Shown piece after piece: positions 12,819 to 23,821 of a DNA stretch of 64,000 nt; position 1 is the first letter of the stretch, and every line of letters starts with the position of its first letter. This DNA comes from Nemania diffusa. Taxonomy: Eukaryota; Ascomycota; Sordariomycetes; Xylariales; Xylariaceae. Below the pieces are notes generated by a model. It worked only from the letters and a program-made list of their open reading frames with translations. It did no database searches and was not told the origin of the DNA. The stretch is taken from positions 682,001-746,000 of the forward strand of contig JBBPUQ010000003.1 in assembly GCA_038501195.1 (NCBI GenBank), read 5' to 3'. Both the position numbers and the translations under genes were made by a program.

Positions 12819-15681
12819 ATGGAGGAGGAAGATCATCTCAAAGATGGCCTAGAAGGCCTCAAGGTGGACACGAGTCTGGGTCCTGCATCTATTACGGCGA
12901 TTAAGAAGGAAGGCGATAGTACAGTTTCAACACCTAACGACAGCAAAGGCTCTCGACCCGATAGCTTGTCGCCCATTGACCGAAAGGCCCGTAGTGATAG
13001 TGCATCAACCCCTGATGGCCTCCAGCCTCCGAAATTCTCGCGCAAGGCATCGCAGAAATTATCGCCACGACCCACCGCTGTTCTTACAAACTTGCCAGAT
13101 GTTACTGCCGAATCCTGTGAGCATTTTCAGGTAATACCTGATTGTTTGTACGGCTCCAAATCGCTTGGCTCGACAGATCACGATTCACTGGACTGCGACT
13201 GCAGCGAAGAATGGCGTAGGTGCTTTGTCCATGTTGGCAATTCTACACGTGTGGAGTACTAATGATGATCATCGTGTTAGGGGATGGGATGAACCATGCC
13301 TGCGGCGAAGACTCTGACTGTATCAATCGGGCCACCAAGATGGAGTGTGTCGACAACAACTGCAACTGCGGAGACGAGTGTCAGAATCAGAGATTTCAGC
13401 GCAAACAGTACGCCGATGTCTCCGTCATAAAGACAGAAAAAAAGGGCTTCGGTCTCCGTGCAAACACCGATCTCCCAGCCCATGAGTTTATTTTCGAGTA
13501 CATCGGCGAAGTCATAAATGAACCTACATTTCGCCGACGTGCAATTCAATACGACAAAGAGGGCATTCAGCATTTCTATTTCATGTCACTGACCAAAAAT
13601 GAATTTGTAGATGCCACCAAAAAGGGTAATCTTGGGCGTTTCTGTAACCACTCCTGCAACCCCAACTGCTACGTGGACAAATGGGTGGTTGGCAATAAGT
13701 TGCGTATGGGGATTTTTGCCGGGCGGAGAATCCAACTCGGTGAAGAGTTAGTGTTCAACTACAATGTCGACAGATACGGTGCGGATCCTCAACCCTGCTA
13801 CTGTGGCGAGCCCAATTGCATCGGTTTTATCGGAGGCAAGACTCAGACAGAACGGGCGACCAAACTATCTGATGCGACCATCGAGGCCCTGGGTATTGAT
13901 GACAGTGATGGCTGGGATACGGCCGTAGCCAAGAAACCCCGGAAAAAGAAAATCAACGAGGACGATGAGGATTACGTGAACAGCGTACAGGCTCGCAGTC
14001 TCGATGAAAAAGGAGTCACTAAAGTCATGGCCACGCTGATGCAGTGCAAGGAAAAGTGGATTGCTGTGAAATTATTGCAGCGTATCCAGCGCAGCGACGA
14101 TGACAGGGTCCGCAACCGGGTTGTGCAGATGCACGGATACCAAATCCTGAAGACTGTGCTCAACACGTTCATCAAGGATAACAATGTCGTTCTCCAAGTT
14201 TTAGACGTCCTCTACCAATTTCCTCGTCTGACCAAGAACAAGATCGTGGATTCGAAGATCGAGTCCACCATCCAGTCTCTAATCGAATCAGAGCACGAGG
14301 ATGTCGCCACTGAGTCGACACGGCTCCTGGATGAATGGAGCAAGCTAGAAGTCGCCTACAGAATTCCCCGGAAGAAATTAGACCCCAATGCACCATCAGC
14401 CCAGAATTTGCAGCCCGTTAATTCCTTCGAGGAGCGTCGTGGTGCCCGCCTAGAAGAACCATTAAAGCCTGCGATCACATTGCCAACCAATACTCCAAAA
14501 GGACCACGGAGCAATGTGCCCCAGCGAAAACCCAATTTCTTCAACGGCTTCCCGCGTCGCAAGCCTGCCGCTCTTCCTACAGGGTGGTTTGCTGCTACCG
14601 ATAAGCGCGGCAGTCTGTACTATTACACCAAAACCGGTGTTACAACTTGGCAGAAGCCAATAGCGCCTGCACCAGATGTCGCTCCGCCACAATCCAATGG
14701 TCCCTCCAAGGCACAGCAAGAACAAAAAACTCTGCAGGACATCATTGACTCCTTGACAAAACCTGGCGCTGTGCCGGGCCGCTCCGCGTCGCAGACCCCA
14801 CAGCCAGCCAGCACCCCTACACAAGACACTAAGCAAGAGAAGTGGCGCTCTCTACCAATTGAAAAGCAAATGAAGATCTATGAGAACACTGTGCGCATAC
14901 CTTCCTCGCACCCCTTTTCGATTTGCACGGTTATGCTAACATTTTGCAGCTCTTCCCTCACGTTAAACATGTCATGGACAAATTTCGCCATAAGCTGCCT
15001 AAGGATGAGTTGAAAAAATTTGCCAAAGAGGTCAGCAAGAAGCTCGTAAGTTCGGATTACAAAAATAACCGCGTTGAGGATCCCACGTCCATCACGGAGA
15101 AACAAGAGAGAAAAGTGAAAATATATGTGAAAGAGTTTCTCGACCGTGCCGTTCAAAAATACCAAGACCACGAGAAGAAAAAGTTGGAGCGCGCTATGAG
15201 AGATAACCCGAAGAGTTCGCAGCGACTCGTTATTAATGGACACTCGCCTCCTATAGAAGCTGGTGCGAACAAGGATAACGGGGACGTAGTTATGACGGAC
15301 GATGAGGAAGCGGGAGCAACGCCAGGTAGCGCTGACCTCAAAAGGAAGCGGAAAGACGATTCCATTGGATCACCGGACCTGACGCCATCGGAAACGCCCT
15401 TCCTCAAGCGAGTGAAGGAAAACGAGAACGATGCACCCAGTCCGCCTCCCCCGCCCCCGCCCCCACCTCCAGATAGTGAGGATACATTCGACTCTGTCAT
15501 GGCAGGACAGGAGAATGATCTCGGCGAGCAAGACGCAGCTCTACTCCAGCAGCAGGAGGAAGAGGAACGACAGAGGTTACGGGAGGAGGAGGCTGCTCTA
15601 GAGAGGGAAAATGAGCTTAACATGCTTGAATTTGAGAGGGACGAACTCAAAAATGAAGCGCCTAGTGTTATGACCCATTAG
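12819..15681 (+). CDS. SET2: Histone H3 lysine-36 methyltransferase SET2 (three exons)
   Basis: Exons 12819-13215, 13281-14890 and 14950-15681 give 912 residues. Intron 1 (65 nt, GTAGGT...GTTAG) splits the AWS segment, restoring [19 protein letters not shown]. Intron 2 (59 nt) has the weak donor GTGCGC. Domains in order are: AWS at about 125-165; SET from about 175 to 295 with the [11 protein letters not shown] core; post-[11 protein letters not shown]; a TFIIS-N-like or autoinhibitory helical region at about 365-490; WW at about 564-593 (GW...YYY...W); and SRI from about 660 to 750. After these come a Pro-10 run and a Glu-rich coiled tail. The family trimethylates H3K36 during elongation, riding on phosphorylated RNA polymerase II through SRI. 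The start at MEEEDHL is the first ATG in frame; upstream codons in frame offer only TTG. Convergent with the GABA transaminase gene. Confidence 0.95.
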
Positions 15682-16923
15682 CTGCGGGCAGTTGCGCAGT
15701 CGGCATAATTCGGCATTGCACACCTGTCTGCTTTGTCCCTATATTATATAATTATTCGTCCAGTCAGTTCCGGTTGGGCCCCAGTGCGTGCATTTCCTGG
15801 CTGCATTCTGCGATTCAAGGAGGGGATACTGGGTCCGGCGTTTCAACTCCAAGTTTACCATGGTTTACAGTTTCCCGGAGTCCAGGAAATCGACGCCGTT
15901 ACCGCCGTGACGGCTCAACTATTGCTTATCTATCTATCTATCATCAGCTTGTCCACTAGCTATCAACCAGAACTCATGTATTTTTTTTCATCTTTTAGCC
16001 GAACTACCTAAACCATACATACCATACCCCGCAACAGAGAAGCATATTTTTTTTTTCATTACTTGGAAGGTCGGTCACGAGGACTTCTTTCATGCACGTT
16101 GACGCCGCGACGTACGTACACGGATGAGTCGCAACCCGGGATGATGGGCGTCTTCGCGACCGGATGACTGGCCCAGTCGGCACGTGCCTCGCCCTCTTTG
16201 GTGGCTTGGCCAGGCCAGGGCAACTTCGTCGAGATTTTTTAACTTGCTTGGTCGCTTGCGTGCGTGCGTGCATGGCGTGCCCGGGGAAAAAAAACGTCAG
16301 CCAATTCCTCGGAGGAAGGGAGGTTGCAGCGAGGGATACAACCTCCGGACAGTTCCATCGCAGGCTGGACCCACACGGGGATGTGCCCAGTTCAGGGCCT
16401 GCCCATTGGGCTGTTCGTCTGTGGCGTCGTGGTTGTCAAAAAAAAGTCTGTACATAGCAAGTACCGGCAGTACTCGCACACAAATACTACAAACGCTGTT
16501 TACGCGGAAAACGTCGAATGAAAACGCGGACAAGATGGATGATATGAGGAGTTTGAGTTGCATAGAGATATTAGAAGCGTGGTGTGTGTCATAATTATCC
16601 ATCTATTAGACCAATCTGCGCTATCTCCCGTAATTACATCCATCCTCATCCCTGCATGTCCTCGTGTCCAATGAGTTATGATATCCCTGGAGTTTTACCT
16701 TTACAGGTGAAAAAAAATGTGGTGGTTCCCAGACCCTCTAAAATATGCTTCTTGTTGTGTAGGTATCTATCCCAAGCAGCGGTAGCGGTAGCGGTGGTAG
16801 TGTAACCACGTCATCCACACGTCTACTCCCGAGCCAAGCCACAGCAAAAAGTCATGACCTTCCCAAGCCGGCAATCTAAACAAGCACCAATAAATCTCTC
16901 TCGCCACCCCCACGCCACGCGTC
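15682..16923. other. Spacer between convergent SET2 and GABA transaminase genes
   Basis: Holds the two 3' UTRs. A short (ATCT)n run lies near 15925-15943 and several T or A homopolymers occur (about 15981, 16047, 16286, 16438). No supported gene. Confidence 0.6.
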
Positions 16924-18553
16924 TCAGCTCGAGACGATCTTCTCCATGGCGGCGAGTAGCAGATCGGCGTGGTGCTTCTCGAAGGTGAGCATGGGGCGCA
17001 GGCGCACGGCGCTGGCGCCGCTGCCGCCGATGTTGATGCCGAAGGTCTTGGCCTTCTTGAGGAACTCGTCGCGGTTGGGGTTGTCGAAGGCGATGAAGGT
17101 GCCTTGGCCCTTGCCGCGCAGGTTGGCGAACTGGCCGGGGTATTTCTTGGCGAGCCCCTCGAGCTTACCGAAGAGGTAGTCGCCGACCTTGGCGGTGTGC
17201 TCGACGAGGCCGAGGCGCTGGATCTCGTCGACGATGCCGCGGAAGAGCAGGGCGCGCGCGGGGTCGCCCATCCACGTGTTGAACTGGCGGTAGGGCTTGT
17301 TGGGGCGCAGGGACGGGTCGCCGAAGTAGTAGCCGGCGGTCTGGGCCTTCTTGCTGAAGGTCACCATGTCCGGGGGCGTGGGCAGGTCCCAGTGCTCGTG
17401 GGCCCAGAATTTGCCGGTGGCGCCGACGCCGGTCTGCACCTCGTCGACGATGAGGAGCACGCCGTGCTTCTTGGTGACCTCGCGCAGGCCGCGGAAGAAG
17501 GCGGGCGAGGCGTGGTTGTCGCCGCCCTCGGACTGAATGGGCTCGACGATGACGGCGCAAGGAGGCACGTGGTAGTTCTTGATGAGGTGCTCAACCTCGG
17601 CGAGGGAGTCGGCCTCGGCCTTCGCGTTCTCCTCGACATGGTCCTCTAGCGGGTACTTGAGCTGGGGGAAGGTGGCCTGGGGCCAGTCGAAGGCGGGGAT
17701 GTCCAGCTTGTGGATGGGCTTGGAGCGGGTGGTCGACAGCGAGCCGAACAGGCGGCCGTGGAAGGCAGTCTTAAAGGACATGATGGAGAGCTGCGACGCG
17801 CCGGGGCTCTGGTTGTTCATAGACGACTCGAGCTCCTCCTCGGTGAACTCGACGTTAGGGCCACCGCGCTCCTTCTGGCGCCGCCACATGAAGGCGGCCT
17901 TGTAGGCAGTCTCGTTGGCGTCGGATCCAGCCATCGCCGTGAAGACCTGGTTCAGTCCTGGAGGGGCCACCTTGAGGATGCCGGTCTCGAGGACGTCAGC
18001 CCAGTCGTGGGAAGGGAAATTGCCGAGTGCTGGCCGGTTGATGAGGGCGCAGGTCATCTCGGGGCTTTCCGCGACCTTCTTTAAAGCGGGGTTGTTATAG
18101 CCGATGGGTATCGACGCAATTTGGGCGTAGCTTCGCAGCTTGTCAGTCCTCGGGCACTAAAACCCCTCATTTACGCAACAAACAACCAGAGTCTATTGCG
18201 CAGTGAGCGGGCACTTACACGTCAAGTATCGTGTTTCCGTCTGGGTCTACGATGTAGTTGCCCGTGCTCTTGGTGTAGTCGGCAAGCATGTTCAAGCTTC
18301 GGGTGTCGAAGACCTTGTCTAGCTTAGTGATGTATTCCTGAGCCTTGGGGCCAGGTATCTTGGTCTTGACGACCGGGGCGTCTGGCTCGCCGCTGTAGAA
18401 GGAAGAAGCCATTCTGATACCGGAGACAGCTGCTCGTCCGGGTCGTGCTGAGGCAATTGTCGATCGAGAAGAAGCCCAAGTAGAGGAGGCAGTTATCCGC
18501 TTGCCGGTGGCATGGAGAGGGCGAACAGCACCCCCGAGGCGGAGCACCGTCAT
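16924..18553 (-). CDS. UGA1: 4-aminobutyrate aminotransferase (GABA transaminase), mitochondrial
   Basis: Exons on the minus strand are 18219-18553 and 16924-18130, giving 513 residues. The intron is 88 nt (GTAAGT...GCGAAG), the acceptor being chosen because it alone gives the family's DVYAQIASIPIGYNNP. The class-III PLP aminotransferase fold is clear: GSDANETAYKAAF, VEPIQSEGGD, LIVDEVQTGVGATGKFWAHE (Asp for the pyridine nitrogen), and FSKKAQTAGYYF with the PLP lysine at residue 372 or 373. The first 45 or so residues are rich in Arg, Ser and Ala without acids, fitting a mitochondrial presequence. A second ATG (MASSFYSGEP) could give a shorter form. It converts GABA and 2-oxoglutarate to succinate semialdehyde and glutamate. 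HGATAR-type sites lie at 18625-18630 (+) and 18845-18850 (-), fitting GATA-factor nitrogen control as known for Aspergillus gatA, though two sites are weak evidence. GC is extreme in the C-terminal two thirds. Confidence 0.95.
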
Positions 18554-18984
18554 CTTAAAGGGAAGCTTAAGCCTGGTGGGTGGAGGACAGGAGAAGTAGT
18601 GTTATCCGTGGCGTATCCGATGACTGATAGCAATTATGTATGCTGTACACTGGATCGAGATGATCAATTGGCTCGAAATAAAGCGGACGACAAGCAGAGA
18701 TTTCCCAGGAGAGGCGATTAAATAGTAGGCAGGGACCCTTTTCCCCGGGGCAGGTTGGGCAACGGTCTCGGTCCTGGTCTCTGGCTGATTGGCTCGAGGG
18801 GCCGTTGGGAGGGCCGTTGCGAGAGGGCAGAGTGCGCTGCCACCTTATCAACGATTGCGTAGGTGGGGCTTTCAGCTTAGACTCGTCTAATCAAGGGCAG
18901 ATCCAGGGTTTTGCGGGGTTCCTTGTCCAGGCGCTCATTGGGCGCCCATTGGGTCGCGGGCGAGCTACGTCAGCGATTCTCGCT

Positions 18985-19028
18985 GCTAGGTATCGCCTAG
19001 GTATCGCCTAGGTATCGCCTAGGCATGC
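18985..19028. repeat. 11-bp tandem repeat, about four units
   Basis: The unit CCTAGGTATCG occurs at 18985-18995 (first base G), 18996-19006 and 19007-19017, followed by a diverged unit CCTAGGCATGCG from 19018. Each unit contains the palindrome CCTAGG. It lies about 430 bp upstream of the GABA transaminase start. Confidence 0.85.
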
Positions 19029-20550
19029 GTAGGCGCTGCTTAGGTGCGGTAGAGAGTGACTAGAACGCGACTAGAGAGCTCCGAGGTGCTCATGGCCGGC
19101 AGGGGTCTAGCCGACATACTGGGGCCCTAATTGCCGCATTAGGCAATTCCATGCGGCATGCTGACCTTTCTATTAGTCCGCGGAAATCCTCGTGGGTGGC
19201 GGCAGCAAACCGTCCTCATGATAAGCCGTCCCGAAGTCGGCTTGCTCTGTTTGCGAGAAGTTGGTTGAAGCCATCGTCGATTATGCGTGGATATGCGCGC
19301 GCGCGCGATATTCCATGCATCGACGACAGAAATAACAACAGGCCACAGTTACACACGAATTAGCAAATCGCAGCCCGCCTCGATCCAGATTGGCACGATA
19401 AATAGACTCCCATGCTCGGCATCTGCGCCGTTGTTACACGAACTGTCACGCGGCGAATAGTTACATTGCATATCTTATTCCCTACCTAACTTACATATAG
19501 CTAATTTTTAGTCATCACCTCACTCACTATCTACCTACTGTAGGTATCCATCTATCTATCTCGCTAGTCTGGCGGATCCGTGGTAGATAGGTGGTGGTTT
19601 ATCTAGCCTTATATATTGATTCGCACCTCATTATGTTATGTCGACAAACTCTTTCCATTCCTGCTCTCATTTCTCGACTCATGTACCGCCCACTATATTC
19701 GACTATATCTCACACGAATAGAGTTAGATGCCACCATCGACCCAGCAAATACGACATGTCATTATCTATCTACCCCGCTAACATCTAGCTATCTTCGAAT
19801 TATACAATCCGTTACCTAACAGCCGTCTCGTCTCACCTTCCGATGACACCTGCGAGCCATCGTTGCTCCGCAGTCTGGGGTTGGTTACCCAGACAGGAGT
19901 AGGTATCACAATCGTGCTTTTCGACACGTGCACATGACGATGACCAGCGAGTAGGATCAATAGCCATCTGCACCTGTCCGACGCCATCGCGGCCGCCTGC
20001 GCAGACACCCGAGGCCGCCAAATAGTTCTCTGCCAGTAGAATAATACAGCTCATCATATCAAGGTCGCTGTTGGATCCCCGCGCATGCCTGGATCCCCAC
20101 GAGATCCGCGCAGGACCCGGCCGGAAAGCCAAGCTATACCCGGAGCGCCACCGCGCTGGTATTGGTCACGGGTTTCGTCTATTGATATGCAGCTTTATTA
20201 ACGTGCGCCACATCTACAACCTCACCTGCAATGACACGGCTTGTTCATTTGTATGGCACTACTTATCGTAACGAAACGAGGGGAATTTAGCTTTCAGAGG
20301 AAAGTCGAAAAGTTCACCATTAGCATGGAGAGTCAGGTATTCATTGCATAAACCACTACCGGCTTCATTCGGAACGGGCGTGGTACAAATCTCAGCTTTG
20401 TTCGCATAGCCATTTATCAAGCAGCGTGCCACCAACTGCAGCGCCGTTGCCTAGAGAGGCATTGCCGTCTCAACTTGCTCCTCTAATTCCACCGTGACTA
20501 CGAAAAATACCACTACTATCTCTAACGCATCGGTATCAATATCACGATCA

Positions 20551-20771
20551 CATATATAAGGAGTTGCAGATGGTCAAGTTCCCGACTTGACAACGTTCTT
20601 GTCACGGTTCCATATATAAGGCTTGCAAACGGTCAAGGTTCCCACCTTGAAAACGTTCTACTTTTGCTCTGCATAAGTGGTGTTATGGTTCAGCGTTGCA
20701 GTTCTGTTCTGTGACAGTTCTACTTTTGCAAGTAGTACCGTGATCAGGGCTGCAATTCTGTTCCGTGGCAG
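20551..20771. repeat. Decayed tandem/LTR-like repeat cluster
   Basis: Segments 20551-20610 and 20611-20670 both start CATATATAAG and share a GGTCAAG...CTTGA hairpin and an AACGTTCT end, a 60-bp tandem pair of roughly three-quarters identity by eye. Segments from about 20655 and from 20717 both start GTTCTACTTTTGC and end in a TTC(C/T)GTG(A/G)CAG word, a second overlapping tandem pair. Within the cluster, 20600-20716 begins TGTCACGG and ends CTGTGACA, as an LTR would (TG...CA with short inverted ends). Confidence 0.6.
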
Positions 20772-21747
20772 CCTGTATACTGTCGGGGAAGAAAGGCCTC
20801 TCTGCGTTACGAAGATTACAGCACATTTAATTAAATCTATGGCCACGGAAATCGTGAGTAATATAAGTCGATGGATTTCGCAGCGGGAGACGGCCGTAAA
20901 AATGGCATCATCATTGACCACCCAGCAATCTACCGGACGTAATTTGCATGGAGGTAGTACAGCCCAGCCAGGAGGGTAAAGATGGTCATGTCACAGAAAT
21001 ACGACGTCGTGGACCTTGCGAGTAGATTAACAATTTTTACAGGGAACTACGTGACACGCAAAAATCATCGATGGAATTGTAAGAAGAAAAATCGTAGTAG
21101 TCATATGAGGTGTCACAGAACAAAACTGTAACACCATACCACAACACTACAAAGGTATAATGTAGTCTAATTAGGGAATTGACCATCTACAGCGACTTAT
21201 ATATGGGATTGTGACCAGAGGTAAAGGTATACACATTTCGATCAGTCTTCAATACTGAGACAGAAAGATTATAACAACGATATTTATTGAACCCGTTGTT
21301 AGCTATTTAGTGTTAGTAGCATTAAACACTTATGGTGCTTAGTGATTATTATACAATCGGTTGCGTAGTTCGTGTCATACTTATTCCTTAAATCATCGTG
21401 TATCCTCATATGATGCCAATTAACCTCTCAGGTAGAGGAAATGGGATTTTCTAAAGTATAGGCGTACGGTTCAGTGATGAGAGGGGGTTGAAGATCGACA
21501 GTTACCAAACAAGTTTTTTGCACGAGAAAATTTGGAGATGTACATGAGCACCAACACTGTACATGTTATTAACCAGAAACAAGAGCACAATCTACGACGA
21601 CTTCAATACAAAGTTCGAAGCTACAGGGATGAAGTGGAATTATGACACTCTCTAACTTTCTCTCTACTTCGCCGATATTAATAAGGTTATTTGTGTTGAC
21701 ATGGCAATAAGAGACCTAGTGTAAGGATTAATCGACACCTAAGCCCG

Positions 21748-21843
21748 TGTCACGGTCAAGGTTTCCCAATCTTGACAACATTCTACTTTTGCATTCTGTT
21801 TGAGTGGTGCTGTGGTATAGCGTTGCAGTTATGTTCCGTGACA
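21748..21843. repeat. Second LTR-like copy, TGTCACGG...CCGTGACA
   Basis: Ninety-six bp with 8-bp perfect inverted ends TGTCACGG and CCGTGACA. The interior matches 20600-20716 (hairpin GGTCAAGG...CTTGAC, then TTCTACTTTTGC, then GCGTTGCAGTT) but lacks about 25 bp holding the CATATATAAG word. It could be the partner LTR of a dead element whose 1 kb interior is 20717-21747, or a separate solo copy. No matching target duplication flanks the pair. Confidence 0.5.
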
Positions 21844-23337
21844 ACCCGTCTACAATAAGATATTCTATTGTTGATTACACTGAGGAAAGTGGCTATTCCT
21901 AAATCCCATAGATAGGCAGACTAGAGAGTTGTTATTCAATCAATAGTCTTTGAAAATACTTGGAGACTTGGAGAAGATAATTCGGTCAAGTATGGTAAGC
22001 CATACTTCATTCCTCGCCAACGGCAACGAATGCCCATAGGATTTTTGTCTCCTCAATTGGGGATTTGGGACTGGCGATTTGTAATAGAAGTCATATTCAT
22101 AATCCAACTGCAAGTGTATACACCCCTAAGTCAACCAGGCAAGGGACTGACATATCTCCCTGGATGTGTAATATACGGGATTTCGTTAGTAATCTATAAG
22201 TTATGTCGGTGTTAAATAGTTTATTAGATAAGAAAACCTATCCCTTTCGGCCGAAAATGTATTGAATCATAGGGAGTAGGTAGCTAGGTTGTCTAACAAA
22301 CACTCTTAATGCTTATTTTCACATCGTAGATATCCATAGTTACCCGCGACGCTTGAATATTATACTGCAGGGTTACTCTGAACACATCACTCTTATTGCG
22401 GCATGACATAAAGGCCTCGGAAAGCCAGATCCCTATATCAAATAGCCCTAGAAAACACCACGTAGCTTGGGGTCTTTGCCAGGGTTTCATTAGACCATTT
22501 AGGGTGGTTGTATTAGGGTTTCCCTACATAGATGTTTTGGTCTCCTTGGTCCTCTCGTGATGTCTACAAATGAATCCATGTATCTTTGAGCCCTCTACTA
22601 CACTCTCTACTACCGTCATTCATATATCTGGAGTAGTCCTTCTATTTATTTCGGACCACCTCCCCGAACATTTCTCATCAAGAGAATGTCCATTTAAACC
22701 TTCCAATTATAACTGAACTGGGCATAGGCACTGTCATACCTTGTAGTTGGGCCTTATACACTTCGGTATTTTGCAGGACTATTATTGCTACTTCCGGGAA
22801 GGCTATCGCTGCTATTGTTGCTGCTAGGGAGATCGAATATTTGCACCAAAGCGCGGAAGTCCTCGTCCCGGAGAGTTAGAGGTCGCTCGTTGACTTAGCT
22901 CCTAATTATCCATAGCATTTTCAGGCTTTCTAATGGTGTCTCCTTTTACATTGAATCACTCGGATACCCGCTAGCACTGTGAAGGTATCGTCATGAGGAC
23001 CTATCAAGACTTCTCTTGCCATTTCAAATCAAAGCTCGTGTTAATATACACAACTCAGAATTATTCTAGCTAATCCACAAAAAATGCATCCCTTGAGAGC
23101 TGGTTGGGTGGAGATCAACATATCAAGGGAGCGAAGTAATTGTCGTGTATTCTTCATGCAGCATTACAACTATGCGCATGATGATACCCAATCTGTCTCC
23201 GAGAAGCCCGTGAAGAGAAGAGTTATTGAGAAACAGCTCGTACCCGCCAATTGATTGTATGGTAACATGCGAGATTACGTATAGGTCTGTATCTGATCAC
23301 GATGATTCTCTCATGCAATGTATCATTAGAATCAGAG

Positions 23338-23821
23338 ACTAGGTACAGGGTTGAAATTTAGTATCTTAGTAATTAGGACTAATTTAGTATTACTAGATTA
23401 GTACTTACTTTAGTACTGATTTTTCAAGTACTAAGCTAGTATTAGTACTATTTTCAAAATATTAATACTAATTTAGTAATACTAAGTTAGTATTTAATAT
23501 AATACTAAGTACTAAAATATTCACTTATATAAGCTATAAACGTTTATATATAAGAATAATTACTTAGGTAAATCAAGTGGTCTGTGCGCAGCTGTGGCTT
23601 ATAGCTGTGGCTTTATAATACAAGCAGTTAAAATATTGGCTAAGCAGTAGATTTTAGTACTTAGTATTTAGTACTAGTATTTCTTAGTATTTTAGTATTA
23701 GTATTAGTACTCGGTAGTACTAAACTAAGTTAGTCTTAGTACTAGGTAATACTAAACTAAGTTAGTATTAGTATTGACTAATACTAAATTAGTATTACTA
23801 AATTTCAACCCTGACTAGGTA
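23338..23821. mobile_element. hAT-type MITE (468 bp) with 8-bp target duplication
   Basis: The element runs from 23346 to 23813. Its ends are perfect inverted repeats, CAGGGTTGAAATTTAGTA and its complement TACTAAATTTCAACCCTG. Directly outside each end is the same 8-mer, ACTAGGTA (23338-23345 and 23814-23821). An 8-bp duplication with CAGGG... ends is the signature of the hAT superfamily (compare the CAGGG start of maize Ac). The interior is very AT-rich, made mostly of TTAGTA/TACTAA words that extend the hairpin imperfectly, and carries no coding frame, so the element is non-autonomous. No transposase source lies in the window. Confidence 0.85.

Noticed and set aside
16969..17649. 226-codon open frame on the plus strand inside the GABA transaminase gene
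   Set aside because: It is the antisense shadow of a very GC-rich coding stretch; the composition (Gly, Ala, Leu, Val, Glu) is that expected from GC-rich reverse frames and no domain is visible.
20600..21843. Intact LTR retrotransposon
   Set aside because: The LTR-like ends are only about 100 bp, the interior of 1 kb has no gag or pol remains, and no target duplication flanks the pair.
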